DNA of 64,000 nt. It comes from Dugong dugon (Eukaryota > Chordata > Mammalia > Sirenia > Dugongidae). The notes under the pieces were generated by a model, which saw only the letters and a list, made by a program, of their open reading frames with translations, was not told the DNA's origin and ran no database searches. Shown in pieces: positions 34,401 through 45,657 of this stretch. The first letter of the stretch is position 1. Each line of letters opens with the position of its first letter. A program made the position numbers and the translations under genes. The DNA is taken from positions 56,416,145 to 56,480,144 of the forward strand of contig CM057468.1 of assembly GCA_030035585.1 (NCBI GenBank). The letters are read 5' to 3'.

Positions 34401-36575
34401 TGGCCATACTGGTGCATACTGACTGAAAATCAGCCTTGGCAGTAACTCTTACTACTTTCATTGACTATGAAAGAACCTCTAAGAAAAATTTTTTTTTTCA
34501 AAGAGACATTTGGCACCTTATGCTCTTTTAAAGTAATCTTTTAGGATGAGTCATTAATTACTACTAATAATGATGATAATAAAGAATCCTGTATGTAGCC
34601 TAGTTGTTTTAAAAAGACTCTACTCAGCATTAAATTATGAGAAGGAAGTTACATCCTAACAAATCATTTCTTTTGCTAATCAAACACAGCTGACTGGGTA
34701 ACTGTCCACAGACATCACTGAAGAAGAGACTTGGAAGGGCACTTTCAGTGAGAAATCTTCTCTTTGGTTCCATTGATTTACTAGAAGCAAATTTTATTTG
34801 GTTCCTTCTGAAAAGAGTATTCAATAAGCTGCTAAATATGGTAGTTGTTTTAAATTATCAGTTGCAATTTGATTTCCTAATACTCTGTAGGGGGTTGTTT
34901 CTGCCTAAGAAGTTATAGCATGTCAGCATTTTTACTAGTTCAGAATATTTGTTTGAAATGAAGTTTCTCTGAGAAGGCTCAAAGATTAAACTTTAGGTAT
35001 GCATTTAATGACTAAACCATGGAGCATACAAGAATTTATCTTTTAAAATGGCATATCTCAAAAGCTTCAGTCTAGCTTTTCCCAAATCGTTCCCAGAGAG
35101 TATCAGTAGCAAAAGGAAATAACTCTACTAGATTTATGTTAATTTGCATTTTAAAATAACTATATAAAATGAATACATGTTCATTGTGGAAAGTTGGGAA
35201 TATAATAATTAGAAAATGAAGACAAAAATGATAGTATAATATAGTGCAACATAATGGTATACTTATAAATATAATAAGTAATAATAAATAAATTATTACT
35301 AAAATAATGATAGTATAATAGAGTATATACTATATAAATACATTGTCTGTTACAGAATAAATAAGAATAAAATATGTAATACATAAAAAATAAACTACTA
35401 ATATATATAATAGTACTCAATCCATAGTTCCACCAATCGGAGATAGCCACTTTCATTTTTGTGTATTTCATACTTGTTTTGTGTGTATTTTTAAAATAAA
35501 AATCACATTATAAGGTTTTATAAACTTACATTTACAACTATCAACCTGGTAGAAATGTTTTTCATTTTAAATATATTAATATATTCATATCATTTTAAAT
35601 ATATTAATGTACTATCCAATTCCCTGTTTTTAGACATTTCCATTGTTGGTAGGCTTTTAGTTTTAGATACAAGATTGCAAATAATATCCTTGTGCATAAA
35701 CTAAGTGGCTGGTACATATACTAGCAATTATCTGATTCCAGTGTTATTGGGTATTATTTTAGGATGGAAATAAGCATACTCTTTATTGCTAACATTGTTT
35801 TTTTTTTTTTAACCAGACTATTTTTTTTAACCAGAATAAATATTTCGCGTTTAAAGGCAAAATAGGAACAAAGTGCAGTCAAACCTTTATAAATTATTCT
35901 TTTAGAACCTATGTGTGTTTGGCAAAGCATGATGTGGATAACTGAAATATTCTTGCAGAGGTTACAGAAATGATGGAATAATCTCCAAAATACTCCCAAA
36001 ATGTCTGTTTCTGTTATATAGAAAATAGTATAGTAAGACTCTCTTTGGAAGTCAAAACTGAGATACTCTGTCATAGGTTAAAAAGGGGATTCTGTCCAAC
36101 CTGTTGGGTTGAAATCTACAATATAGGTGTCATTGCTATCCTGCCACCTTGTAGCTCAAACTCTAGGACCAACTATCAGAGAAGGGTACCCCAGTCATGA
36201 TTCATTTAGTTAATGAAGAAATAGAGACACGAATCCTTTCACCTCTACTTACAAATCTCTTACTTTGCTGAGGTCAGCTTTCTGGTCTTTCCTCACTATT
36301 ACTTTCACTCAATTTTGAAAGAAGCTTCAAGTAAAGCAGCAGAAATGATGTGGCCATTCAGCAGAGGTAATGGAATTCGAAAGTCAGCAGGAGTGACAGT
36401 CTCTTTTGAAACAGTAACACCTGATACTTACAATGACTTTATCATTTTTATAACTCTTTTGGATGTTACTAAAAAGCATCAGCAACAATTTACTCATATT
36501 TCACCTTATCTGAACCTTAGATTCATTTCATTAGGGCATGAAACGTTTGTAAAGACTTCCTTACATATATTTGAT
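34401..36575. other. Intron with AT-rich tract 35150-35620
   Basis: 35190-35420 is almost pure A/T with TATA/ATAATA runs. 35440-35720 resembles the end of an old LINE (GACATTTCCATTGTTGGTAG) but I cannot assign a family. No gene was found. Confidence 0.5.
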
Positions 36576-37226
36576 ACGTTGTTATCATTAGGTGCCATCG
36601 AGTCGGTTTCAACTCATAGTGACCCTACGTACAACAAAATGAAACACTGCCCGGTCCTGCTCCATTCTCACTGTCGTTGCTATGTTTCAGCCCATTGTTG
36701 CAGCCATCTTGATGAGGTCTTCCTCTTTTACACTGACCCTCTACTTTACCAAACATGATGTCCTTCTCCAGGGACTGGTCCCTCCTGATAACATGATCAA
36801 AAGTAAGCGAGTCAAAGTCTCGCCATCCTTGCTTCTAAGGAGCATTCTGGCTGTACTTCTTCTGAGACAGATTTGTTCATTCTTCTGGCAGTCCGTGGTA
36901 TAGTCAATATTTTTCACCAACACCACAATTCAAATGCATCAACTCTTCTTCAGTCTTCCTTATGCATTGTCCAGCTTTTGCAGTCATATGAAGCGAATGA
37001 AAATACCATGGCTTGGGTCAGGCACACCTTAGTCCTCAAAGTGACTTCGCTTCTGAATACTCTAAAGAGGTCTTTTTGCAGCAGATTTGCCCAACCCAAT
37101 AAATATATCGTTTGATGTCTTGACTGCTGCTTCCACGGGCATTGATTGTGGATTCAAGTAAAATTAATGACATCAACATTTCCTCCATTTATCATGATGT
37201 TGCCCATTGGTCCAGTTTTGAGGATT
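36576..37226 (-). mobile_element. RTE LINE 3' fragment
   Basis: Plus strand reads the reverse of the RTE 3' end: TTAGGTGCCATCGAGTCGG, CATGATGTCCTTCTCCAGGG, TGACTGCTGCTTCCACGGG. About 650 bp, 5'-truncated near TTGAGGATTTTATTTGATA. Frames seen on either strand here are remnants of it. Confidence 0.92.
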
Positions 37227-37858
37227 TTATTTGATATAGTTGGGATCAAAGGAGTCACAGACTTTTGTCCCATTTAAATGTAAGATTTAATTTTGCACAA
37301 TCACTGGGGTATTTTTTGTTATTATATCCAGAAAGGATCACTGAAGAATGCATGTAGAATGAAGTATAATTACAAAAACTGTAGCCATTTTACTCCCTGT
37401 AGCACTCAACATTAAGTTCCCATGTTGTTCTTTATGAAAATGTAGGCAAAACTCAAGTTGAGAGAGAATTTTGGGTAGCATGTGGCAGTCTCATGTATTG
37501 TGAGGCTCTCCAGCAGGACTTCAAAGCAGAATCTGATTGTTGCAGATGGGAGGAATGCTTTCCACAGAAATACCTTTTAAAACTCATGGTGCTGTAATTC
37601 ATATGTTAGGCACCTGTGATTGGTTCCTGATGATGTTGGGATCATTTAACTCACAAAACCATTGTCGCTACCATAAAATCCTTTCATCTGAAGCCAAAAA
37701 GGTTTATTTCATGCAAATGAAAATTTTTCATTAAAGTATCACCTTAATAATGGCAAAGATATATATCATGCTTAAAATGTAAATTTAAGAACATATTCTG
37801 AAGATTCATGTCATGTTAAGATCTTTACTTATTTGATGTCCCAGGACTCTTTCCAAGT

Positions 37859-38182
37859 TCACTGAAACCGGAAATCAATTTTAGAAAAAATATGGAGATT
37901 ATTATCATTAAATCTTTCAGTTGGCTCATTCAAGCAGCCCCATAAATACTGCATATGTTTTCGAGAAGGCACTTTCAACCACAGTAAAAATCCTTTTACT
38001 GTTCTAGTCATTGATGTTCCAGGAGGTAAGTTTATATTCTCAGCACCTTTTGTAAGGAAATAATTATTTGGTTTATATCCTAAACAAAGTCTGAGACAAT
38101 AGACTACTCCAATGTCATTATTTCCAAAAGGTGAAACTGAAAAACATTTATCCATACGAATTCCTAAGAATAAAAATGGCAA
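37859..38182 (-). other. 107-codon open frame, unassigned
   Basis: An open frame on minus runs from ATG 38182 to a stop at 37859, with an acceptor-like TTTTATTCTTAG just inside its start. I recognise no domain. Composition is AT-rich like the intron around it, and no neighbouring exon pairs with it. It is most likely chance, or an old repeat that I cannot name. Confidence 0.15.
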
Positions 38183-38344
38183 GAAATGTTGACTGGTATT
38201 TTAACTATCCATCCATCCATTTATGATCCATCTACACTTAATAATTATTTGCTAAATGATTAAGATGTGCCACAGTTTTAGATATATATTCAATACTTTA
38301 AACATCTGTGATACTTCAAACATATGTGATATTACAAACTCCCA

Positions 38345-38505
38345 TTTGAACCTCAGTTTTCTCACCTGTAAATATAACTGGATTATTTCGTGTACTGCAC
38401 AGAATTGATATAATTACCTAATCATAAACAGCCACCTCAACAAACTTATAAGCAAAGTGCCTCAAACAGATTTTGACACATAGCAGACACTCGGTATTTA
38501 TTTTT
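38345..38505 (+). repeat. MIR SINE
   Basis: Canonical orientation: TGAACCTCAGTTTTCTCACC, TGTAAATATAACTGG, then CAAAGTGCCTCAAACAG and CATAGCAGACACTCGG. Confidence 0.75.
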
Positions 38506-38564
38506 ATATAAAAGAATTTAATCACAGAATTTTAGATATAGAAATGAATTTTAAAATCATATAT

Positions 38565-38685
38565 TCCAATCTGTTCATTTTAAGGATGAGGAAACTTAAG
38601 ACCCAAAAATGTGAATTATCAAGGCAAACAGCTAACAGCAGAGCAGGGGTTAAAACTCAGATCTTCCAGTGAGTGAATTTCCCAC
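38565..38685 (-). repeat. MIR SINE fragment
   Basis: Reverse orientation: TTTTAAGGATGAGGAAACTT, AGCTAACAGCAGAGCAGG, ACTCAGATCTTCCAGTGAG. It faces the MIR at 38345 about 60 bases away. Confidence 0.75.
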
Positions 38686-39925
38686 CATTTTTTGCTACCA
38701 ACTCATAGATCTACAGTAATAATACAGCACATCTTTTTAGACATGATTTCAAGTTCAAAAGGAACAACTTTAGAAAAAGTTTCTAGACACCAAATGACTT
38801 TTAAAAAACATTGCTTTGGTGTGTTAAGTGTAAACAAGCCAGAAACATGTGAATATACACAAATATAAAACCACAGATGAAAAAAAGTCCCTAGAAAATG
38901 CTTTTGGACATCATAGGACTACTCCTTCCCACCCCTCAAGAAAATTGTTTGTGCCAAACCCCAACTGCAAGTTGATTGACCAATTACTAGTTTTTACTGC
39001 TGTTGCCAATAATGCATCTAACACTTGGGATCTATTCTTTCATCGATGCTCATGCATAATTGGCCAAGTGAGATGGCACAAGAGCAGGACAGATTCATAC
39101 TAAGCAATGGTGATCCCATTACAGTAGTTTGAACTGCTCAAATTCAACCAGTGCTTACTGAGCACACACTCTAATAATAGCTAGGAAAACACAGGATGAA
39201 TAAGATACAGCTCCTGCTTCCAAGGAGCTAACATAGAAGGGACATGTACACAGATAACATATAATTCAACATAGAGAAAGACAATTTTTATAAAATTCTT
39301 GAAATGTTTTAAAACTTAATAGAAGGATGATATATGCTTGGAGGAAATTCAGAGGAAGATCAAAGAAAAGATACCCTTGAACAGTTGCAGTGTTATGAAT
39401 TTGAAATCCTTTGCCTCAGCTTCCCATTTCTGACACGAGAATAGTAATGTTGTTAAGTTTATATGAAGCAATATATTTAAAATACATTCACCTCGCACAT
39501 GACACACAGTAAGCATCATTAACTTTTGTTTTCCAGCCCATAAACCCAATTTTTAAAACCTCTATTAGATAAATAGGCAATATTATTTAGATGATATCTT
39601 CTTTTTCATTTATTTGTTTTTATATTAGTAAACCTAGCTCTTGAATTACTCAATTTTGCTGCAATGGGATCATATATATTATAATTTCAAAACAGGAAAG
39701 ATCAAAAACGAAAAAGTAACCTCAGTGGACAGGAACTTATATTTCCAGACAATCCTGCTCTTTAAAACTCATTTCAAAAAGTTAATTGCCAAAAATTGAT
39801 TAATATTTTCAAATCTAGCACAATGTTTGGTACAAGTAGGTGCTCAATATATGTTTACTGAAAGAATGAATACATTTGGAATGAACATATTCTATTCAAG
39901 ATTATTTGATTCCATATCAACTTTA
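38686..39925. other. Intron; weak L2/MIR-like pieces
   Basis: 39130-39260 (AGTGCTTACTGAGCACACAC, CAAGGAGCTAACATAGAAG) and 39815-39875 (AGGTGCTCAATATATGTTTA) look like very old L2- or MIR-related fragments. The remainder is unique. Confidence 0.5.
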
Positions 39926-40665
39926 TAGTATGGTAGGAAGAATTCTAAGAGTGACCCTCAATGATTCTCACTCTTGTATAATTAACATCCCCTTTGAGTG
40001 TGGGTGGAACCTGTGAATATGATGAGTTACCACTTCTGTCATACAGCAAAAGGGATTTTCAGTTGACTCTGAGTTGATCAAAAGGGAGACTTTTCAGGAG
40101 GGAGTAATTTAGTAACTTAGCCCTTTAAAATGACAGAGTTTTCTCCAGCTGTTTCTGGAAGAGGAAGTCAGAGAAATTTGAAGCATAAGAAGGACAATGC
40201 ATCATTGCTGGTTGGAAAATGAAGAGCCCTGGTAGTGCAGTGGTTAACAGCTCAGCTGCTAACCAAAAGGTTGGCAGTTTGAATCCACCAGCTGCTCCTT
40301 GGAAACCCTACAGGGCAGTTCTACACTGTTTATAGGGTCGCTATGAGTTGCAATCGACCCGACATCAGAATTGACTCAAAGACAATGGGTATGTAAGAAG
40401 GAGTGTCAGTGGCCTCTAGCCAGCAAAGAAATGGGGACCTCAGTCCTACAACTACAAGGGACTGAATTTTGGCCAGTAAGCTGAATGAGCTTGGAAGGTG
40501 ATCCTTCCCCAGATCATCCAAAAAAGAGTCCAGCCTGGCGGATACTTTGAATTCAGCTGGTATAGACCATAAGCAGAGAACCCAGTTGAGTCTGCCCAGA
40601 CTTTTGACATGCAGAATTGTGAGATAATAAACTGGTGTTGTTCTAAGCCACTGGGTTTTCACCCA
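39926..40665 (+). mobile_element. MaLR LTR (MLT1-like) interrupted by a SINE
   Basis: Left half 39926-40221 has TTCTCACTCTTGTATAATTA and GAGTGTGGGTGGAACCTGTG. Right half 40396-40665 has GAACCCAGTTGAGTCTGC, ACTTTTGACATGCAGAATTG and GAGATAATAAACTGGTGTTG, which includes the LTR poly(A) region. The AfroSINE at 40222-40395 separates them. Confidence 0.82.
40222..40395 (+). mobile_element. AfroSINE inside a MaLR LTR
   Basis: Head AGAGCCCTGGTAGTGCAGTG, GCTGCTAACCAAAAGGTTGG, B-box region TTTGAATCCACC, body GGGTCGCTATGAGTTGC, and tail GACAATGGGTATG. Short-body subfamily. Confidence 0.92.
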
Positions 40666-40749
40666 TCCCTGACGAGACTATAAGCATAAGAAAAATCAAT
40701 ATTATAATTCTAGTTTATAAGATAGAAATGAGAATATAGGGTAAGTTAG

Positions 40750-41008
40750 ACAGAATAACAATGATAACTACAACAATTCTATAATGGTTATCACGTACCA
40801 GGTCCTGGGATTTACACAGATTTCTCATTCAATCTTCACACCAACCCCATGAGGTAGCTACAGAGAATATCCAGCTTTCTACGGAAGTACAAACAACGAG
40901 TAGAAAAAGTTGAGTAACTTTCCCAAGGTCACACAACTAGTAAGTAGAAGAGCCAGAACTGACCTCAGGCTATCTGACTGTAGAGCCTGAAGTCTTAACC
41001 CCTGAGCA
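40750..41008 (-). repeat. MIR SINE, near complete
   Basis: Reverse-oriented MIR with good landmarks: TTACACAGATTTCTCATTC, CACCAACCCCATGAGGTAG, CAAGGTCACACAACTAGTAA, CTATCTGACTGTAGAGCC. The RTE copy at 41009 abuts its end. Confidence 0.85.
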
Positions 41009-41572
41009 TGTTGTTGTTGTTATTAGGTGTCATCAAGTCCATTCTAACTCACAGCAACTCTATGTACAACAGAAAGAAACACTGCCCGATCCTACGCCAT
41101 CCTCACAATTGTTGCTATGTTTGAGCCCACAGTTGCAGCCACTGTGTCAGTCCACTTTGATGAGGGTCTTGCTCTTTTTTGCTGACCCTGTACTTGACCA
41201 AGCATGATGTCCTTCTCCAGGGACTGGTCCCTCTTGATAACATGTCAAAAGTAAGTGAGATGAAGTCTCGTCATCCTTGCTTCTAAAAAGCATTCTGGCT
41301 GTACTTCTTCCAAGAAAGATTTGTTCATTCTTCTGGCAGTCCATGGTATATTCAGTATTCTTTGCCAACACCATAATTCAAATGCATCAATTCTTCTTTG
41401 GTCTTATTCATTGTCCAGCTTTTGCATGCATATGAGGCGATTGAAAATACCATGGCTTGCGTCAGATGCACTTTAATCCTCAAAGTGACATCTTTGCTCT
41501 TGAATACTTTAAAGCTTAGGTCTTTTGCAGCAGATTTGCCCAGTGCAATAAGTCATTTGATTTCTTGAACCC
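41009..41572 (-). mobile_element. RTE LINE 3' fragment
   Basis: Plus reads TGTTGTTGTTATTAGGTGTC, CATGATGTCCTTCTCCAGGG, TACCATGGCTTGCGTCAGAT, CAGCAGATTTGCCCAGTGC. About 560 bp, truncated. The (AAC)n tail lies against the MIR. Confidence 0.92.
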
Positions 41573-42300
41573 AGGAGCATAGTACTTCTTAAACAAAGGG
41601 AGGACCCAAAACATTTTTTTTTAAAGAACAAATAAAGCATTTTCACTTTTCACTTAGAATGAGATGAAGTAATAACTGCACATCACCATGTGCCCAAGGG
41701 GGTTCATCTGTATCACTATTCTCTACCCATTTCCCCTACTAGGTGCCAAGTGCCAGTATACTGAGGGCTAACGTGGGTACCTTGCCAATGCCTGAAGAAA
41801 CTGACTATAGGATCTCAGGGAGATGGGTTATAGGAAGAAAACGAGGCTGTGATGAATTTTCAGTTGTGATGGAAGTGCTGCAAATACAGTCAGTGCCGCT
41901 GGCTTCTCTATTACTGAGAACAGAAACCAAAGGCAGTGGGTCACTCTGTGATAAAGACTACACGAACCCCAATTCTGGATGAGCCTGAGTTTACACAGAT
42001 TAGATGACCCTTCTTAAGTACAGTGATTTATATAGCTGTGAACACTACTGAAGGACCAAGGCTGTATTAAGGAATGTAATCATTGGGCACATCAGGTTGG
42101 ACACTTGCAGGTCTTTTCCAACCAATATATCTTGTGCTCAAGGAATGCTGGGTGGTCTTAGAGGATTGAAAGAGCACACCAGCTAGGAGACAACCTGGGG
42201 CCTGGGGATGGGCAAGCATCCTAGCAGAAAACTCTGGGCTCAGAGTGAGCTCAGCCCACCAGCCACCCAGCCACCTGCCAGTGTCTTCTCACAATTTTCA
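41573..42300. other. Unassigned intron sequence
   Basis: No transposon or exon was recognised. Relatively GC-rich for the window, with an imperfect CCACCAGCCACCCAGCCACC tract at 42257-42277. Confidence 0.45.
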
Positions 42301-42304
42301 GAAT

Positions 42305-42790
42305 TAAATTCAAAACGTTCAAGGCATGGTCTCTCTCTCTCATAGCCTCATTTCTGCTACAACTCCACACTGACTCTTTATTTAGGGTCGCTATGAGTCG
42401 GAACTGACCCGACAGCAACTGGGTTTTTTTTTTTTAATTTACTGTTTGATGAGCAGTGCAATTAAATAGTGGCCTACAATTCTGAGCCTCTGCTGATGGA
42501 ATGCCTTTTCCATATTCAGCTAACTCCTACTTAGCCTTTAAATTCAGCCTAAGTAGAACCAACTGTGCAATGTAGACAGCGTTCTTCTGTGTTCTCTCCA
42601 TGGCCATTTCTGTCCGTACTATAGGACTATATAAGGACTGTATTCTGTAGTCTGTAATTTGTCAGTCCACTCTACGAGGCTATAAAATACTAGATGACTG
42701 GGACCACATCTTGCCTTATTTTGTATATCCAGTACCTAGCAGAGTGCTGGGAATTCTTAATAAATGTTTGTTAAATGATGAATAAATAGT
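42305..42790 (+). repeat. L2 LINE 3' end split by a SINE tail
   Basis: L2-like 3' region: TTAAATTCAAAACGTTCAAG, CTGGGACCACATCTTGCC, TACCTAGCAGAGTGCTGGG, ending AATAAATGTTTGTTAAATGA. The 3' end of an AfroSINE (42381-42434, GGGTCGCTATGAGTCGG plus a T-tract) interrupts it. Confidence 0.78.
42381..42436 (+). mobile_element. AfroSINE 3'-end fragment
   Basis: Only the last about 55 bases of the family: GGGTCGCTATGAGTCGGAAC, then CCGACAGCAACTGGG and a T run. The head is missing, so this is a strongly 5'-truncated insertion. Confidence 0.85.
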
Positions 42791-42829
42791 AGAGAGGGTT
42801 GAAGCAAACTTTATGGACCTGGCTGAATG

Positions 42830-43030
42830 TGTGATAATAACTCAAGTTTATATGGTGCTTACTATGTGCCAGACTCAGTGCTTTACGCTTTAAATACATT
42901 AACTCATTTATTCCTCAAGGAAAAAATATGTATATTTAAAAGAGGTATTACCATTAGTCTCATTTTAGAGATGAAGAAACAGACAGAGATGTTAAATTTT
43001 TCTGAATCTTGATTCCATGCTCTTAACCAC
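42830..43030 (-). repeat. MIR SINE
   Basis: Reverse MIR: TGGTGCTTACTATGTGCCAG, TTAACTCATTTATTCCTCA, TCTCATTTTAGAGATGAAG, ending CCATGCTCTTAACC. Confidence 0.85.
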
Positions 43031-43186
43031 AATATCAAACTATTTTGATTCAAGGCCCATAGTGATAGTGGAGAGCAATTTTTACAGAAAAGTAAAATCA
43101 AAACCCTGAAAAATGTTATGCTTTTATGATATACACCTGCTTCAGATAATCTATTTTATTTTCTTTAAAATTTTTTCTTTACTACA

Positions 43187-44045
43187 GCTACCATGGCCTC
43201 ACCAGACTAAGTCCAGTACAGCTAGATGGTGCCCGGCTACCACCACTGACTGCTCTGACCAGGATCACAATAGAGGGTCCTGGACAGAGCTGGAAAAGGA
43301 TGTAGAGCAGAATTCTAACTCACAAAAAAAGACCAGATTTACTGGGCTGACAGACTGGAGAAACCCTGAGAGTATGGTCCCCGGACACCCTTTTAGCCCA
43401 GTGGTGAAGCCCATCCTGAAATTCACCATTTAGCCAGGGATTAGACAAACTCATAAAACAAAACAAGACTAATAAGGCACAGCAGTCCAGGGACAAGGAC
43501 TAGAAGGCAAGAGGGGACAGGAAAGCTGGTGATAGGGAACCCAAGATTGAGAAGGGGCAGTGTTGACATGTCATGGGGTTGTTAACCATTGTCATAGGGC
43601 AATATGTGTACTAACTGTTTAATGAGAAACTATTTGTTCTTCAAACCTTCATGTAAGGTAAAAAAAAAACAAAGAATTACCTATGTGAGATCAAATTGAC
43701 AATAGCAACTCAAAAGGTTTGCTGGAAAGCCTAGGGGACAGTGAGTTGAAGATAATGGTGATAGAATAATTTGGAAAAGGACAGTGAGAATAGCAGCACA
43801 ACTGGAAGAATGTAATCGATGTCACTGAATTGTATATGTAGAAGCTTTTGAAATGGTGTAACTTTGGCTATATATATTTTCACCAAAAAAAAAGATCCTC
43901 AAGGTCGAGAAAGGAGAGTGTTGACATGTCATGGGGTTGTTAACCAATGTCATGAAACAATATGTATACTGACTGTTTAATGAGAAATATTTGTTCTGTA
44001 AACCTTTATCTAAAGTACAATAAAAAAATTAAAAAATAAATAAAT
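43187..44045 (+). mobile_element. L1 3' end with long-spacer duplication
   Basis: Plus-oriented L1 3' UTR starting near ACTACAGCTACCATGGCC. Two terminal modules are present (about 43550-43660 and 43905-44022). A 240-base spacer separates them, with an A-tract at 43661, a unique segment, an older-L1-like 3' segment and a second A-tract at about 43884-43893. It ends AAAGTACAATAAAAAAATT. This is the long-spacer version of the duplication seen elsewhere in shorter form. Confidence 0.88.
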
Positions 44046-44494
44046 ACACATGATAAGATTACAAATAAAAAAAATTTTTTTTAAAGATACTTTGGCCAGT
44101 ATATATAGGATGGGGTGGGTATTTAAGAAAGAGGGTCAAGTCCAAAATAAATAAATAAACAACAACCCAAAGAGAAAACTCAAGTCCTTGCCACAGACTG
44201 TTTCTTACACAAAGTCAATAAAACTGATAAGTAATTTCATTGATTTAAATCATTTTACGCAGCGTGAAACTGAAACACCATGTCTTCAAGATAACATAAG
44301 AAAACAATTATGGCAGACTCATTCATTTAAAAGATATTTGTTGAATATCTGTTGGTCCCATTTGTTGAACATCTGTCAGTCCCATCCCGTCCAGAGCAAA
44401 GGAGAATGAATAAGACCAAAGACACAAGGAAAATATTAGCCTAAAGGACTAAAGGACCACATGCACCCCAGCCTTCCCAAGCCCGAGCCCAGAA

Positions 44495-45176
44495 TTAGAT
44501 GGTGCCCAGCCACCACAAACAACTGCTCTGACAGGGATCACAACAGACAATCCCGGACAGAGTAGGAGAAAAATGTAGAACAAAATTCAAATTCACAAAA
44601 AAGACCAGACTTACTGGTCTGACAGAGACTGGAGGAAACCTCAAGATTATGGCCTCTGGACATTCTGCTAACTCAGAACTTAAACCACTCCCAAAGCCCA
44701 CTTTTCAGACAAAGATTAAACCAAAGAAACAAACCCATTGCCGTCGATTCCAACTCATAGTGGCCCTACAGGACAGAGGCAAACTGCCCCAGAGGGTTTT
44801 CAAGGAGCAGCTGGTGGATTTGAACTGCTGACCTTTTGTTTAGCAGCCGAACACTTAACCACTGCACCACCAGGGCTCCATAGACAAAGATTAGACAGGC
44901 GTATAAAACAAAAAATAACACGTGATAAACGTGCTTCTTAGTTCAATCAATGAGATCAAATGGGTAACTCCTGCCCAAAGGCAAGATGAGAAGGCAGGAA
45001 GGGACAGGAACTGGACGAATGGACACAGAGAATCTGGGGTGGAAAGGAGGAGAGTGCTGCCACATTCTGGGGATTGCAACCAATGTCACAGAACAATGTG
45101 TGTATAAAGTTTTGAATGAGAAACTGGCTTGAGCTGTAGACTTTCACCTAAAGCACAGTACAATTGAAAAAAAAAG
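44495..45176 (+). mobile_element. L1 3' end with a single terminal module
   Basis: Plus-oriented L1 3' UTR: AGATGGTGCCCAGCCACC, AAAAAGACCAGACTTACTGG, CAACCAATGTCACAGAACAA, ending CAGTACAATTG plus A-tract at about 45165-45175. It has one terminal module and no internal A-tract, so it is probably an older lineage than the other three copies. An AfroSINE splits it. Confidence 0.88.
44707..44893 (-). mobile_element. AfroSINE with exact 12-bp target duplication
   Basis: SINE 44719-44881 in minus orientation: plus reads AAACCCATTGCCGTCGATTC through CTGCACCACCAGGGCTCCAT. AGACAAAGATTA is repeated exactly at 44707-44718 and 44882-44893. It interrupts the L1 3' UTR. Confidence 0.95.
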
Positions 45177-45179
45177 GGT

Positions 45180-45490
45180 ATTTGTTGAGCGGCTACTATG
45201 TGATAGGAACTGTGCTCGCAACTGAGGATATAGTTAGGAGGTAAACAAAGGTGGTCTCTACCCTTATAACATATATAGATAACGTTAGTGAGCGCTAACA
45301 TAACCAGGCACCATGAAAGGCTTTGAGACACATTATCTCATTTAGTCATGACACAACTCCCCAAGCAGGAGAATGAGTTATAAAGAGGTTAACTTGCCCA
45401 AGCCACATGCTCAGTCAATGGCAAAGCTGTGATAAGAATCAGGGTTGGCTGACTCCAGGCCTTGTCCTCAAACCACTCTGCTGTGGTTAA
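45180..45490 (-). repeat. MIR-related repeat
   Basis: 45260-45485 reads as reverse MIR: GTGAGCGCTAACATAACCAG, TTATCTCATTTAGTCATGA, GGTTAACTTGCCCAAGCC, GGCTGACTCCAGGCCTTG. 45180-45255 (GCGGCTACTATGTGATAGG) is a second related piece. Confidence 0.75.
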
Positions 45491-45657
45491 ATCCAAATGA
45501 TACCGAAGCACTGATTTCTATTTTTTCCTACTGTTGTGTTCTTAGCACATGAGTTTACTTCTGAATTGTTACTCTCCAATTAGTTGGAAAGCATAGTCTC
45601 GTTTATTGAAGACTATGAATCTTTAGTAGTATTTAGGAAAGAGACAGCTTTTAAAAA

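Noticed and set aside
37859-38182. A 107-codon minus-strand open frame with an acceptor-like sequence at its start, considered as an exon or small gene
   Set aside because: No recognisable domain, intron-like composition, and it does not fit HDAC9 or a neighbouring gene. An open frame of this length is expected by chance in 64 kb.
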